10,199 nt of DNA from JBOGXF01 sp050694275 (lineage in GTDB: Bacteria; Actinomycetota; CADDZG01; WHSQ01), in NCBI GenBank assembly GCA_050694275.1, contig JBOGXF010000144.1, forward strand, positions 1 to 10,199, written 5' to 3'. Below, one piece after another: positions 1 to 5,835 of this stretch; within the stretch, counting starts at the first letter, position 1; each line of letters opens with the position of its first letter. The notes under the pieces were generated by a model. That model searched no databases. It was not told the DNA's origin and worked only from the letters and a program-made list of their open reading frames with translations. The translations under genes and the position numbers were made by a program.

Positions 1-85
1 CGAGGCTGTCCGCCGCCTCTAGCGTCGCCTCTACGGCAGCGCTACGCGCCTCTGGATTCGTGGACAGTCCGGCTCCGAACTTCAC
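1..85 (-). CDS. FIST-domain-like protein, N-terminal fragment cut by window edge
   Basis: Reading the minus strand from a GTG at 85 gives 28 uninterrupted codons to the window edge, beginning VKFGAGLSTNPEARSA and continuing through an Ala/Glu-rich helix ending EAADSL. From memory, this resembles the start of FIST_N proteins, which typically open with a short strand, 'GxSTxP', and an amphipathic helix of alternating Ala and acidic residues. FIST proteins are predicted intracellular small-ligand sensors, often found near signalling genes. Only the N-terminus is present, so neither the FIST_N core nor FIST_C can be checked. The ribosome binding site is weak (only a GAG close to the GTG), so the start is tentative. 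The gene diverges from the hydrolase beginning at 149. Other possibilities are an unrelated protein or a chance open frame. Confidence 0.5.
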   Translation of the reverse strand, partial: MKFGAGLSTNPEARSAAVEATLEAADSL

Positions 86-148
86 GACTCGAGCACATGT
101 AATGGCGCCATCCCGTCAGCCTATCGACGTCTGGTTACCATCGAGGCA

Positions 149-895
149 ATGGGCAAGCAGCCGCGACCGGCCGCGCTCGAATGGGGACAGCGAGGCCCCC
201 GCGTCCTGCTGATTCATGGGATTACTTCCTCGGCGCGCGGCTGGTGGCGTGTCGGAGCGGAGATGGCGAGAGCCGGCTACAGGGTCACCGCTCCCGACCT
301 GCGTGGCCACGGAGATAGTCCTCCGGGGAGCGATTATCTCCTCGCTTCCTATGCAGACGACATCCTGGCGCTCGGCCGCGAGTGGGACGCGGTCCTGGGC
401 CACTCGCTCGGCGGGGCGATCGCGGTGATCGCCGAAGGGAAAGACCGCGCCTTTGCGCGTCGGCTCGTGCTCGAGGACCCAGTGCTTTCCTTGCCGGACC
501 CGACCGGGTTTATCGCCCAATACACGAAGCCCTTCGACGATCCCTCCGCAGCCACGATCCTTGCCCAGAACCCCAAGTGGCACCATCAGGACGCCCGCAT
601 CAAGGCGGAAGCGCTCGAGGCAACCAGCCCGGACGTCGTACGACGCACCGCGCTGGAGAACCAGCCGTGGGACCTCGCTCCCGCGACGATGGGTCTCGAT
701 ACCCCGACTCTGCTCATCGCCGCCGATCCCGCTCAGGGCGGGTTTATTGCCCCCGATCTCGGAGAGCGGATCGCAGCGGCCAACCCTCGCGTCACCTTCC
801 GAGCGCTCTCCGGCTCGGGCCACTCGATGCATCGCGACTCATACGAAGACTTCTGGCAAGCCGTCCGCGACTATCTCTCCGATGTCGGAGGTTAG
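149..895 (+). CDS. alpha/beta hydrolase fold protein
   Basis: This 248-aa protein is a compact, soluble alpha/beta hydrolase with no signal peptide or membrane segment. Visible landmarks are the strand and oxyanion-hole motif LLIHGITSS (about 20-28), the DLRGHGDS turn (50-57), the nucleophile elbow GHSLGG with Ser86, a probable acid in LLIAADPAQGG (Asp193), and the catalytic His225 in GSGHSMHRDSYEDF. The full triad and a normal family length suggest an active enzyme. The substrate (ester, lactone, haloalkane or other) cannot be read from the sequence. The ATG at 149 is the only reasonable start: the conserved fold begins by residue 10 and there is no in-frame ATG, GTG or TTG just upstream. 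However, GAGG lies only 2 bases before it, so initiation may be weak or leaderless. It is the only sure plus-strand gene here. Its stop overlaps that of the small ORF ending at 892 by 4 bases. Confidence 0.9.
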   Translation: MGKQPRPAALEWGQRGPRVLLIHGITSSARGWWRVGAEMARAGYRVTAPDLRGHGDSPPGSDYLLASYADDILALGREWDAVLGHSLGGAIAVIAEGKDRAFARRLVLEDPVLSLPDPTGFIAQYTKPFDDPSAATILAQNPKWHHQDARIKAEALEATSPDVVRRTALENQPWDLAPATMGLDTPTLLIAADPAQGGFIAPDLGERIAAANPRVTFRALSGSGHSMHRDSYEDFWQAVRDYLSDVGG

Positions 896-1056
896 CCGGC
901 GGCGGCTTCGGCTTCGCGGCGGGACCGTGGGTCGCACTCGAGCAGCGAAGCATAGGCGAGGGCATCGAGAACGTTGTCGAACGATGCGACGATCGAGCAA
1001 TCAAGCCACACGAGCCACAGAAGGAACGCTTCCCTCGTAACTGCGACGCTCGCCAT
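892..1056 (-). CDS. small hypothetical protein, 54 aa
   Basis: An ATG at 1056 on the minus strand opens 54 codons ending in TAA at 892-894. GGGGGAG (1064-1070) lies 7 bases upstream, among the best ribosome binding sites in the window. The product starts MASVAVTREAFLLWLVWLDC, continues through a hydrophobic/acidic helix (SFDNVLDALAYASLLE) and ends in a charged, Ala-rich tail (RSRREAEAAAG). About three-quarters of its codons end in G or C, in keeping with real genes here. It has two Trp and two Cys. The segment at 11-19 (FLLWLVWLD) is too short and acidic to be a sure membrane helix. I do not recognise a family. It converges on the hydrolase (stops overlap by 4 bases) and lies 190 bases beyond the peptidase stop, with a possible promoter at 1131-1158. 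It may instead be a chance ORF. Confidence 0.45.
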   Translation of the reverse strand: MASVAVTREAFLLWLVWLDCSIVASFDNVLDALAYASLLECDPRSRREAEAAAG

Positions 1057-1130
1057 CCTTTTGCTCCCCCGCTCAGGCGATGCTCAACATCTCCACGCTA
1101 TGGCGCCGAGGTCCGCATCCGATATCCGCT

Positions 1131-1158
1131 TTTATACGTAGATGCCCGCTACGCGAAA
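1131..1158 (-). promoter_or_regulatory. possible sigma70-like promoter of the small ORF
   Basis: On the minus strand, TTTCGC (1153-1158) and TATAAA (1131-1136) are separated by 16 bases. The TATAAA ends 74 bases before the ATG at 1056. The -10 box is close to consensus and stands out in GC-rich DNA, but the -35 match is poor. The placement fits a separate transcription start for the small ORF beyond the possible terminator at 1195-1217. This is pattern matching only. Confidence 0.25.
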
Positions 1159-1194
1159 GTTGCGCCGAGGCCGCTACTCCCCTTTTGTGTGCGA

Positions 1195-1217
1195 AAGCGA
1201 CCACTTTTTGGTCGTTT
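1195..1217 (-). terminator. possible intrinsic terminator behind the peptidase gene
   Basis: The arms 1195-1203 and 1209-1217 form a hairpin with a 5-base loop. There are six Watson-Crick pairs (CGACCA with TGGTCG), then one G-U and two A-U pairs at the base. Read on the minus strand it ends in CTTTC, so the U-tract is short. A second small hairpin (1220-1224 with 1228-1232, 3-base loop) lies just before it. The position, about 30 bases after the peptidase stop at 1246, suits a weak Rho-independent terminator. The short U-run keeps confidence low. Confidence 0.3.
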
Positions 1218-1223
1218 GTGCGT

Positions 1224-2537
1224 TCAAAACGCGCTGGGGGACGGTTTATTGGGTGGAGGCGTCGCCGAAGGCGGCGATCCGGCCCCGATCCGTCGCGACC
1301 CAATAGCCCAGGCCCGGGGTCGGCGCGATGCCCACGATCGTGCGTCGGCCCACCCCTTCGGGCCCCCGAGCGCGGGCGCGTCGCCAAACGCACGGACCCG
1401 CCCGGAGGCGGTGAGGATCCAGTAGCCGGCGACTCCCGGGGGCGCGGCGATGCCGATCGCACGCTCCCCGTACTTCTTGACGTCGCCGAGATCGACCGCG
1501 TCGCCAAACGCCCGCACGGCGCCGCCCTGCGTCAGCAGCAGGTAGCCCTCGCCGCTCCCGCTCGACACGAGATCGACGATGCGAGCGCGGGAACTGTCCG
1601 ATCCAAAATCGCCCGCGTCGCCGCGCGCAAACACCTCGCCGGCACGGGACACGACCCAGTAGCCCTTGCCCGATGAGGTCGGCTCGATGTCGGCGATCGC
1701 GGCCTCCGCCTTGCGCGCACCGCGCAGCTCCGGAGCGGCCCCGAACGCGTACACCTTGCCCGAGCGCGCCGCGAGCCAGTAGCCGTCGCCCTGGGGGCGG
1801 ACCGCGGCGGCCGCGATCGGACTCCTGATGAAGCCGTCGCTGAGATCACCGTGATAGCCGGTTCCGGCAAGTCGTATGCCCCCGTTGGCGCCTGCGAGCA
1901 CGTAGCCGCCCAGGCGGGACGATGCGACATCGCTCACGAGCGCGCGCGACGCCTTCCAGAAGGTCGTGCGCTTCTTGGCCCCATCCCATGTGAAGCTGAA
2001 GTGCACGTGGTCCGTGTGCGGATGCCTGAGCCCCTTGTCGGACGGCGACACGCAGCCGCGCTTCCTCTGGACGCAGTACGTCTGCCAGCCCGAGTATGGG
2101 AACCAGATGCGACGGTTCCAAATCAGGTACATGATGCCGAGCCGCCGGGCGCGCGCCGAGCTGTTCCCGTAGCGATCCTCGGCGAAGATCCACTGAAAGA
2201 GGTCGGACACCGCCGCACGGTCGCGGGTCGAGGAGGCATCGACGGCCCAGTCCCACGCGCGGCCCTCTTTGTGCTCACTCTGCCCGCCGATGGAGCATGA
2301 GCGGGTGATGCCGAAGTCACCGGTGCCCGGGTATGCGTTCATGACCATCCGCCGGAAGGCGACCACGCCGCGCCTCGCCTTCGGCATGCAGCGGGACTGG
2401 CCTTCGTAACCTGAGGGGACCTCGATCATCGGGCCGAACCCGGGGCTTCCAGGCGCGGCCGGCGCGGGCGCGGCAAAGCCGGCGGCGACGACCGATACGA
2501 GCACGGCCGCGCCGAGAGTGCGTGCGGATCGAGCCAC
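1224..2537 (-). CDS. secreted LAS/M15-like metallopeptidase with C-terminal GYW repeats, frameshifted near its end
   Basis: GTG at 2537 follows GGAGG with 8-base spacing. Residues 1-28 form a signal peptide (hydrophobic core, then APAPAA). Residues about 36-195 resemble the LAS/M15 peptidase fold and the ARB_07466 C-terminal-like family: SEHKEGRAWDW gives candidate zinc ligands His89 and Asp96, and HPHTDHVHFSF gives the HxxHxH motif at 174-179, as in MepA-type enzymes. Four Cys (50, 81, 155, 162) suit disulfides outside the cell. Residues from 211 carry about 40-aa repeats (GYW-L/V-(x)n-G-V-x-AFGDA). The open frame is 437 aa, but after Gly392 the repeat pattern turns into Arg/Ser/Pro-rich sequence. 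Adding one base in 1360-1367 restores EGVGRRTIVGIAP...GYWVATDRGRIAAFGDASTQ and a TAA at 1246-1248, giving 430 aa. Likely role: cleavage of peptidoglycan peptides or another wall substrate. The substrate is inferred only from the fold. Whether the shift is a sequencing error or a real mutation is unknown. Confidence 0.85.
   Translation of the reverse strand: MARSARTLGAAVLVSVVAAGFAAPAPAAPGSPGFGPMIEVPSGYEGQSRCMPKARRGVVAFRRMVMNAYPGTGDFGITRSCSIGGQSEHKEGRAWDWAVDASSTRDRAAVSDLFQWIFAEDRYGNSSARARRLGIMYLIWNRRIWFPYSGWQTYCVQRKRGCVSPSDKGLRHPHTDHVHFSFTWDGAKKRTTFWKASRALVSDVASSRLGGYVLAGANGGIRLAGTGYHGDLSDGFIRSPIAAAAVRPQGDGYWLAARSGKVYAFGAAPELRGARKAEAAIADIEPTSSGKGYWVVSRAGEVFARGDAGDFGSDSSRARIVDLVSSGSGEGYLLLTQGGAVRAFGDAVDLGDVKKYGERAIGIAAPPGVAGYWILTASGRVRAFGDAPALGGPKGWADARSWASRRPRAWAIGSRRIGAGSPPSATPPPNKPSPSAF
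1249..1907 (-). repeat. six tandem units of about 120 bases encoding GYW repeats
   Basis: Within the peptidase gene the conserved GY(W/V/L) pair recurs at residues 211, 252, 292, 331, 371 and, after frame correction, 411, a period of 39-41 aa. Each unit reads roughly GYW(V/L)xxxxGxVxAFGDAxxLG. The DNA repeats too: GCGTCGCCAAACGC occurs at 1378-1391 and again exactly 120 bases away at 1498-1511. The first unit is the most divergent (GYVLAGANGG). The count and length could form a six-bladed beta-propeller, which is inference. Such repeats are common in actinobacterial extracellular proteins and may mediate wall or surface binding. Confidence 0.8.
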
Positions 2538-2549
2538 GAAAGAGACCTC

Positions 2550-2587
2550 CCTGCCGACGGTTGCGCAACCTCATAAGCGTCGGCAGG
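2550..2587 (-). promoter_or_regulatory. leader hairpin with nested palindrome abutting the peptidase ribosome binding site
   Basis: A 9-bp perfect stem (2550-2558 with 2579-2587, CCTGCCGAC and GTCGGCAGG) encloses a 12-base perfect palindrome, GGTTGCGCAACC (2559-2570), and an 8-base spacer. On the minus-strand transcript the last stem base is the first G of the GGAGG used by the peptidase gene. It could act as an RNA structure affecting initiation, as a terminator-like or processing element between the secreted-protein gene and the peptidase gene, or as an operator for a dimeric regulator. It has no U-tract, so a simple terminator is unlikely. Confidence 0.5.
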
Positions 2588-2617
2588 TGAGGTCGGAACT
2601 TGACCGATGCAAGCGGC

Positions 2618-3118
2618 CTACGGCTTGTTGGAGAACGTCACCTTGACCGTGCCGGAGGAAGCGAAGCCGGGGCAGGGTGGGACCACCCCCGGCCCCTGCC
2701 ACACCCACACCGTCAGCGTCGACGGCTCGATCTCTATGGGTTCGGTGGTGGAGCCGCAGATGTGGACGGTCTCGTCGTCGGTAGCGAGGTAGTTCCCGTC
2801 GCCGCTCGTGTCTTGAATGACCGACGCGTACACGGGGAGGCCGAGGTCGTCGGTTATCTCAACGGTCGCGAACCGCTCGCCTTGCGCCGGCTCCACGAAC
2901 ACGCACGACGATCCCTGGAAACAGACCCCGACCCCGGCGGTACCGAGAGCCGGTTCCGTGTACGGCATCTCGACCGTTCTCTCCCGGCGCGGCTTCTTCT
3001 TTTTCTTCTTCGCCTCGGCATCGGAGGTGCCAAGCACCGCGACGAGAAGCGCCAGCCCCGCCATGATCGCGAACACTGTCTGCGCCGACGCTCTCTTGTA
3101 GGTCACATTCATCCCCAC
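2618..3118 (-). CDS. secreted hypothetical protein with lysine tract and four cysteines
   Basis: This 166-aa protein has a clear signal peptide: positive start (MNVTYKRAS), hydrophobic core FAIMAGLALLVAVLG (16-30), then SDAEA. Six lysines follow directly (37-42, KKKKKKPRRER), so the mature protein would begin with a strongly basic, probably wall- or polyanion-associated tail. The rest, about 48-166, is rich in Thr, Val and Pro with alternating strand-like stretches and no helix-like runs. It has Cys66, Cys72, Cys121 and Cys149, suggesting an extracellular beta-sandwich with two disulfides. I recognise no family. The GTG at 3118 (GAAG 7 bases upstream) and the ATG at 3112 are both possible starts and make little difference. 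It sits 54 bases after the deacylase gene and 80 bases before the secreted peptidase gene, so co-transcription of the two exported proteins is plausible. Confidence 0.75.
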   Translation of the reverse strand: MGMNVTYKRASAQTVFAIMAGLALLVAVLGTSDAEAKKKKKKPRRERTVEMPYTEPALGTAGVGVCFQGSSCVFVEPAQGERFATVEITDDLGLPVYASVIQDTSGDGNYLATDDETVHICGSTTEPIEIEPSTLTVWVWQGPGVVPPCPGFASSGTVKVTFSNKP

Positions 3119-3172
3119 GAGAACACTTCGATGACGGCGAGGCTTCTCCTGCCCGCAGTGGCGGCGTCCCCT

Positions 3173-3649
3173 CTAGGCCTCCGCGCTGAGGTCGGCCACC
3201 TCCGGCTTCACCAGCTTCTCGAGGTCGGCGTAGGCCATCCGGATCGTGTCCGTGTGCGTGCACGCGTTGAACACGATCGTGTCCTGCTCGGAGAGCCTGG
3301 GGTCTATGTAGACGGGAAGATCGTAGATGGTCCCGTTTCCGAACGGGGGCATCGCGCCGGTATCGCAATCCGAGAACAGCGGCTCGAACTCCTTCTCGGT
3401 GGCGAGGCGGGTGTCTTTCGCCCCTAGGGCGGCTCCGGCCTTGGCGAGGTCAACCTGAAGGGGGGCGGGTAGCACCGCCATCGCAAGTCGTTCGCCGGCG
3501 GAGAGGACAACGACCTTGGCGAGAATCCCGCCGGGGACGTGCTCCGCCGCGGCGACCTCCTGGGCGGTGAAGGCCTCCGGGTGCTCATGGGTCTCGAACG
3601 AGACGCCCTGGTCGCGCAGATACGACTCGACTCGATCCTTGCCTTCCAT
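3173..3649 (-). CDS. YbaK/EbsC-family aminoacyl-tRNA deacylase (Cys-tRNA(Pro)-type trans-editing)
   Basis: This 158-aa protein matches the single-domain YbaK/ProX/EbsC family in length and landmarks. It has an N-terminal helix and strand (VESYLRDQGVSFETHEHPEAFTAQEVA), the conserved lysine in GGILAKVVVL (Lys45), the substrate-pocket strand LAMAVLPA (55-62), and the signature DTGAMPPFG (96-104). Known members hydrolyse mischarged tRNAs, such as Cys-tRNA(Pro) or Ala-tRNA(Pro), in the cytoplasm. Which mischarged tRNA this one prefers cannot be told. The ATG at 3649 is favoured because GGAGGT lies 7 bases upstream. The same frame stays open to 4135, but that extension overlaps the kinase gene and is Arg-rich shadow sequence. 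It lies 29 bases after the histidine kinase stop, so the two are probably transcribed together. No functional link between them is known to me. Confidence 0.9.
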   Translation of the reverse strand: MEGKDRVESYLRDQGVSFETHEHPEAFTAQEVAAAEHVPGGILAKVVVLSAGERLAMAVLPAPLQVDLAKAGAALGAKDTRLATEKEFEPLFSDCDTGAMPPFGNGTIYDLPVYIDPRLSEQDTIVFNACTHTDTIRMAYADLEKLVKPEVADLSAEA

Positions 3650-3678
3650 CTCCGCACCTCCGTCTCCGTATAGATCTC

Positions 3679-5748
3679 TTAGGAAGGAGTGTCGCGCCGT
3701 AAGGACGTCGGCGCGCCGCTGTCCCGATGTGAGGAACCGGTGTCGCGGTCGTCGACGGCGGCGGAGGCCTCCTGCCGTACGACATGCGCCGAGGGCAACC
3801 GCGCGTAGAAGCGGGCTCCGGACGGAGAGTTCGGCTCGTACCACACCGATCCCCCCTCTGCTTCGGCGAGCGCGCGCACGATCGCAAGTCCCAGGCCACT
3901 TCCGGGCCCGGTAATCGACTCGGGGGCGCGTTCGAACCGCTCGAACAGCAGGGGAACGAACTTCTCGGAAACTCCCTTTCCGCGATCCATCACGCAGAGC
4001 TGCACGAACCCGTCCGCCTCGGTGACCTCGATCGAAACCGGTCCGCGACCGTACTTCTGGGCGTTCACCAGGTAATTGACGAGAATGTGCTCGAAGTGCT
4101 GCCGGTCGACGACGGCCGTGAGCCCTTGCGGGCATGTCACCCGCACATCCTCGTACCCAAGCTCGCTCACCATCCCATGAACGATGTGGGCAACCTCCAA
4201 CGGTTCCGGCCGCACCCGCAGCTTGCCGGATTCGATCTGGGATCTCAGCAAGAGCGTGTCGAGCAAGCGAGAAAGACGCATCCCCTGTCGGCCGATGGCC
4301 TTCAAGAGCTCCCGTCTCTCCCCAGTACCGGACTCGTCCCAGGTATCGAGCATGGTCGAGGCCATGCCCACGATCACCGCCACGGGGGAACGCAGCTCGT
4401 GGGCAGCCATGTCCATGAAAGTCGCCTTAAGTTGCTCGGCGTGTCTCTGCTCTGTCACGTCCCTGAAGCTCCACACGCGACCGACCGTCTCGCGGCCAAT
4501 CTTCTGCGGCTGCGAATACCGCTCGACAATCCGCCCGTCCTTGAACTTCAGAACGTCGGTGCTTCGTGCCTCGGGACTCAAGTAAAGCTCTCGCACCTTG
4601 TCGAGGAACTCATGGGGATCCAACAACTGATCGACGACATATTCGAGGAATCGATTGTCGTCCCCGGACGCGAGCATGTCGTCGGGCAGGCCCCACGTCT
4701 CGGCGAACATCTGATTGAATGCCACGACTTTGCCCGATCGATCGACTACGAGGATGCCGTCCGCAGTCGAATCCAGCGTCGCCTCCAGGAGCGAGATGGA
4801 TGCTTCTCTGCGCTCGTCCGCGCGCTCGCGCTCGGCGATCGTGGCGGCGAGCACGAACGTTCCCACCGAGGCAGCGCCCATTACCCCTTGCAGGATCGCG
4901 ATCCTCTCGATGAGGTCCTGACCGCCGAATGGTCGCTCGCCGCTCAACGTCGCCCATACCCCGATCGCGGCGAACACAGAGATGGAGGTCGCCGCGCCAT
5001 GTTGCCGGAAGCGCAGCGTCGCCCATATGAGAAGAGGAAAGACGAAGTAAGAGGACGGCGTGTGGCCGCCGAAGAACGCGACCCGCCCCAGGACGACAAG
5101 GCTCACCAGCAACCCGAGCGCTTCCACCGCTCGGCGCTCGTTGCGTTCCAAGGGCTTGGACCACCACACAAGCAAGAACGTCGCCACGAAGAGATTCCCC
5201 ATGACATCGCCGATCCACCACACCGTCCACTGGTTGTCATAGTCCACGAATCGAATCGCCCCCGACAGCCACAGGCTGGTCACACCCACCGTGGCGCTTA
5301 CCATCGTGCTCACGATCCCGGCGATGGTCACGAAGGCAATGACATCGTGAACGCGCTCGAGGGTGGTCCGGAAGCCGACCCGGTTCAGCAGATATGCGCC
5401 GATCACCGCTTCGAGCGTGTTCCCGACCGCGATCGCTGCCGTGGTTGCGAGTGATACGTCGGTCGTCGCGTTGGCAAGAAACGCGCCCAGCGTGACGCCG
5501 GGCCACAGCCGCATGCCAAACAGGAGCAGCGCAGCGAGCGAGATGCCGGTGGGCGCCCACAGGGCCGTGGCATTGCCCGGGTCGATGGCGAGCTCGAGAC
5601 CGAGTTTCGCGGTCACGAAGTACACCGCCGCGAGAGCTGCGGCCCCCATCCACCTCGACCGGGGCGAGGGCCTCGATGCCGATGGGGCGACCTCGGTCAG
5701 ATCGTCGAAGCGGGTCCCCATCCGGGCTCGGCCTTCTTCAAGAGCCAC
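3679..5748 (-). CDS. membrane sensor histidine kinase: MASE1, PAS, HisKA, HATPase
   Basis: This is a 689-aa sensor kinase. Residues about 34-305 carry eight or so hydrophobic segments with MASE1-type features (AVYFVTAKLGLELAI, NATALWAPTGISLAALLLFG, TVWWIGDVMGNLFVATFLL). MASE1 is an integral-membrane sensory domain of unknown ligand. A short coiled stretch (303-320) leads to a PAS domain (about 318-435, LLEATLDSTADGILVVDRSGKVVAFN). The HisKA H-box is FMDMAAHELRSPVAV, with phospho-acceptor His450. The ATPase domain has an N-box (LVNYLVNAQKYG, 556-567), G1 DRGKGV (588-593) and G2 GPGSGLGLAI (614-623), so it should be catalytically competent. The last 35 residues look disordered. The GTG at 5748 follows GGAGGG by about 7 bases. 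No response regulator lies in the window, so it is an orphan kinase here. It begins 87 bases after the transglutaminase gene, and probably has its own promoter in that gap. Confidence 0.93.
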   Translation of the reverse strand: MALEEGRARMGTRFDDLTEVAPSASRPSPRSRWMGAAALAAVYFVTAKLGLELAIDPGNATALWAPTGISLAALLLFGMRLWPGVTLGAFLANATTDVSLATTAAIAVGNTLEAVIGAYLLNRVGFRTTLERVHDVIAFVTIAGIVSTMVSATVGVTSLWLSGAIRFVDYDNQWTVWWIGDVMGNLFVATFLLVWWSKPLERNERRAVEALGLLVSLVVLGRVAFFGGHTPSSYFVFPLLIWATLRFRQHGAATSISVFAAIGVWATLSGERPFGGQDLIERIAILQGVMGAASVGTFVLAATIAERERADERREASISLLEATLDSTADGILVVDRSGKVVAFNQMFAETWGLPDDMLASGDDNRFLEYVVDQLLDPHEFLDKVRELYLSPEARSTDVLKFKDGRIVERYSQPQKIGRETVGRVWSFRDVTEQRHAEQLKATFMDMAAHELRSPVAVIVGMASTMLDTWDESGTGERRELLKAIGRQGMRLSRLLDTLLLRSQIESGKLRVRPEPLEVAHIVHGMVSELGYEDVRVTCPQGLTAVVDRQHFEHILVNYLVNAQKYGRGPVSIEVTEADGFVQLCVMDRGKGVSEKFVPLLFERFERAPESITGPGSGLGLAIVRALAEAEGGSVWYEPNSPSGARFYARLPSAHVVRQEASAAVDDRDTGSSHRDSGAPTSLRRDTPS

Positions 5749-5835
5749 GATCTTCCCTCCACGCGGAGTAATCGACTAGACAGTTTGATGCATTACAAGC
5801 ACGCGTGGATAGGCCTTTCTAGTGACGGGCGGGAA
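5749..5835 (-). other. 87-base spacer between transglutaminase and kinase genes
   Basis: This gap is distinctly more AT-rich than its flanks and is the likeliest site for a kinase promoter. On the minus strand TTGTAA occurs near its middle, followed 17 bases later by TCGATT, a poor -35/-10 pair. CACGCGTG forms a short palindrome near 5800. I see no convincing terminator hairpin with a U-tract for the upstream operon, so read-through into the kinase gene is possible. Confidence 0.3.

Noticed and set aside
382..1425. Plus-strand open frame of 347 codons overlapping the hydrolase and the end of the peptidase gene
   Set aside because: Arg-rich shadow frame; the hydrolase frame carries the catalytic motifs and the minus strand carries the repeat domain.
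2550..2587. Known riboswitch such as the cyclic-di-AMP (ydaO) class before the wall-peptidase gene
   Set aside because: The leader is only about 80 bases and shows none of the conserved blocks I would expect; only the hairpin and palindrome are supported.
3650..4135. N-terminal extension of the YbaK protein to 320 aa
   Set aside because: The extra 162 residues lie inside the kinase gene in another frame and are Arg-rich; GGAGGT before the ATG at 3649 fixes the start.
3784..5454. Plus-strand open frame of 556 codons
   Set aside because: It is antisense to the histidine kinase, whose motifs are complete, and encodes Arg/His/Gly-rich sequence typical of shadow frames in GC-rich DNA.
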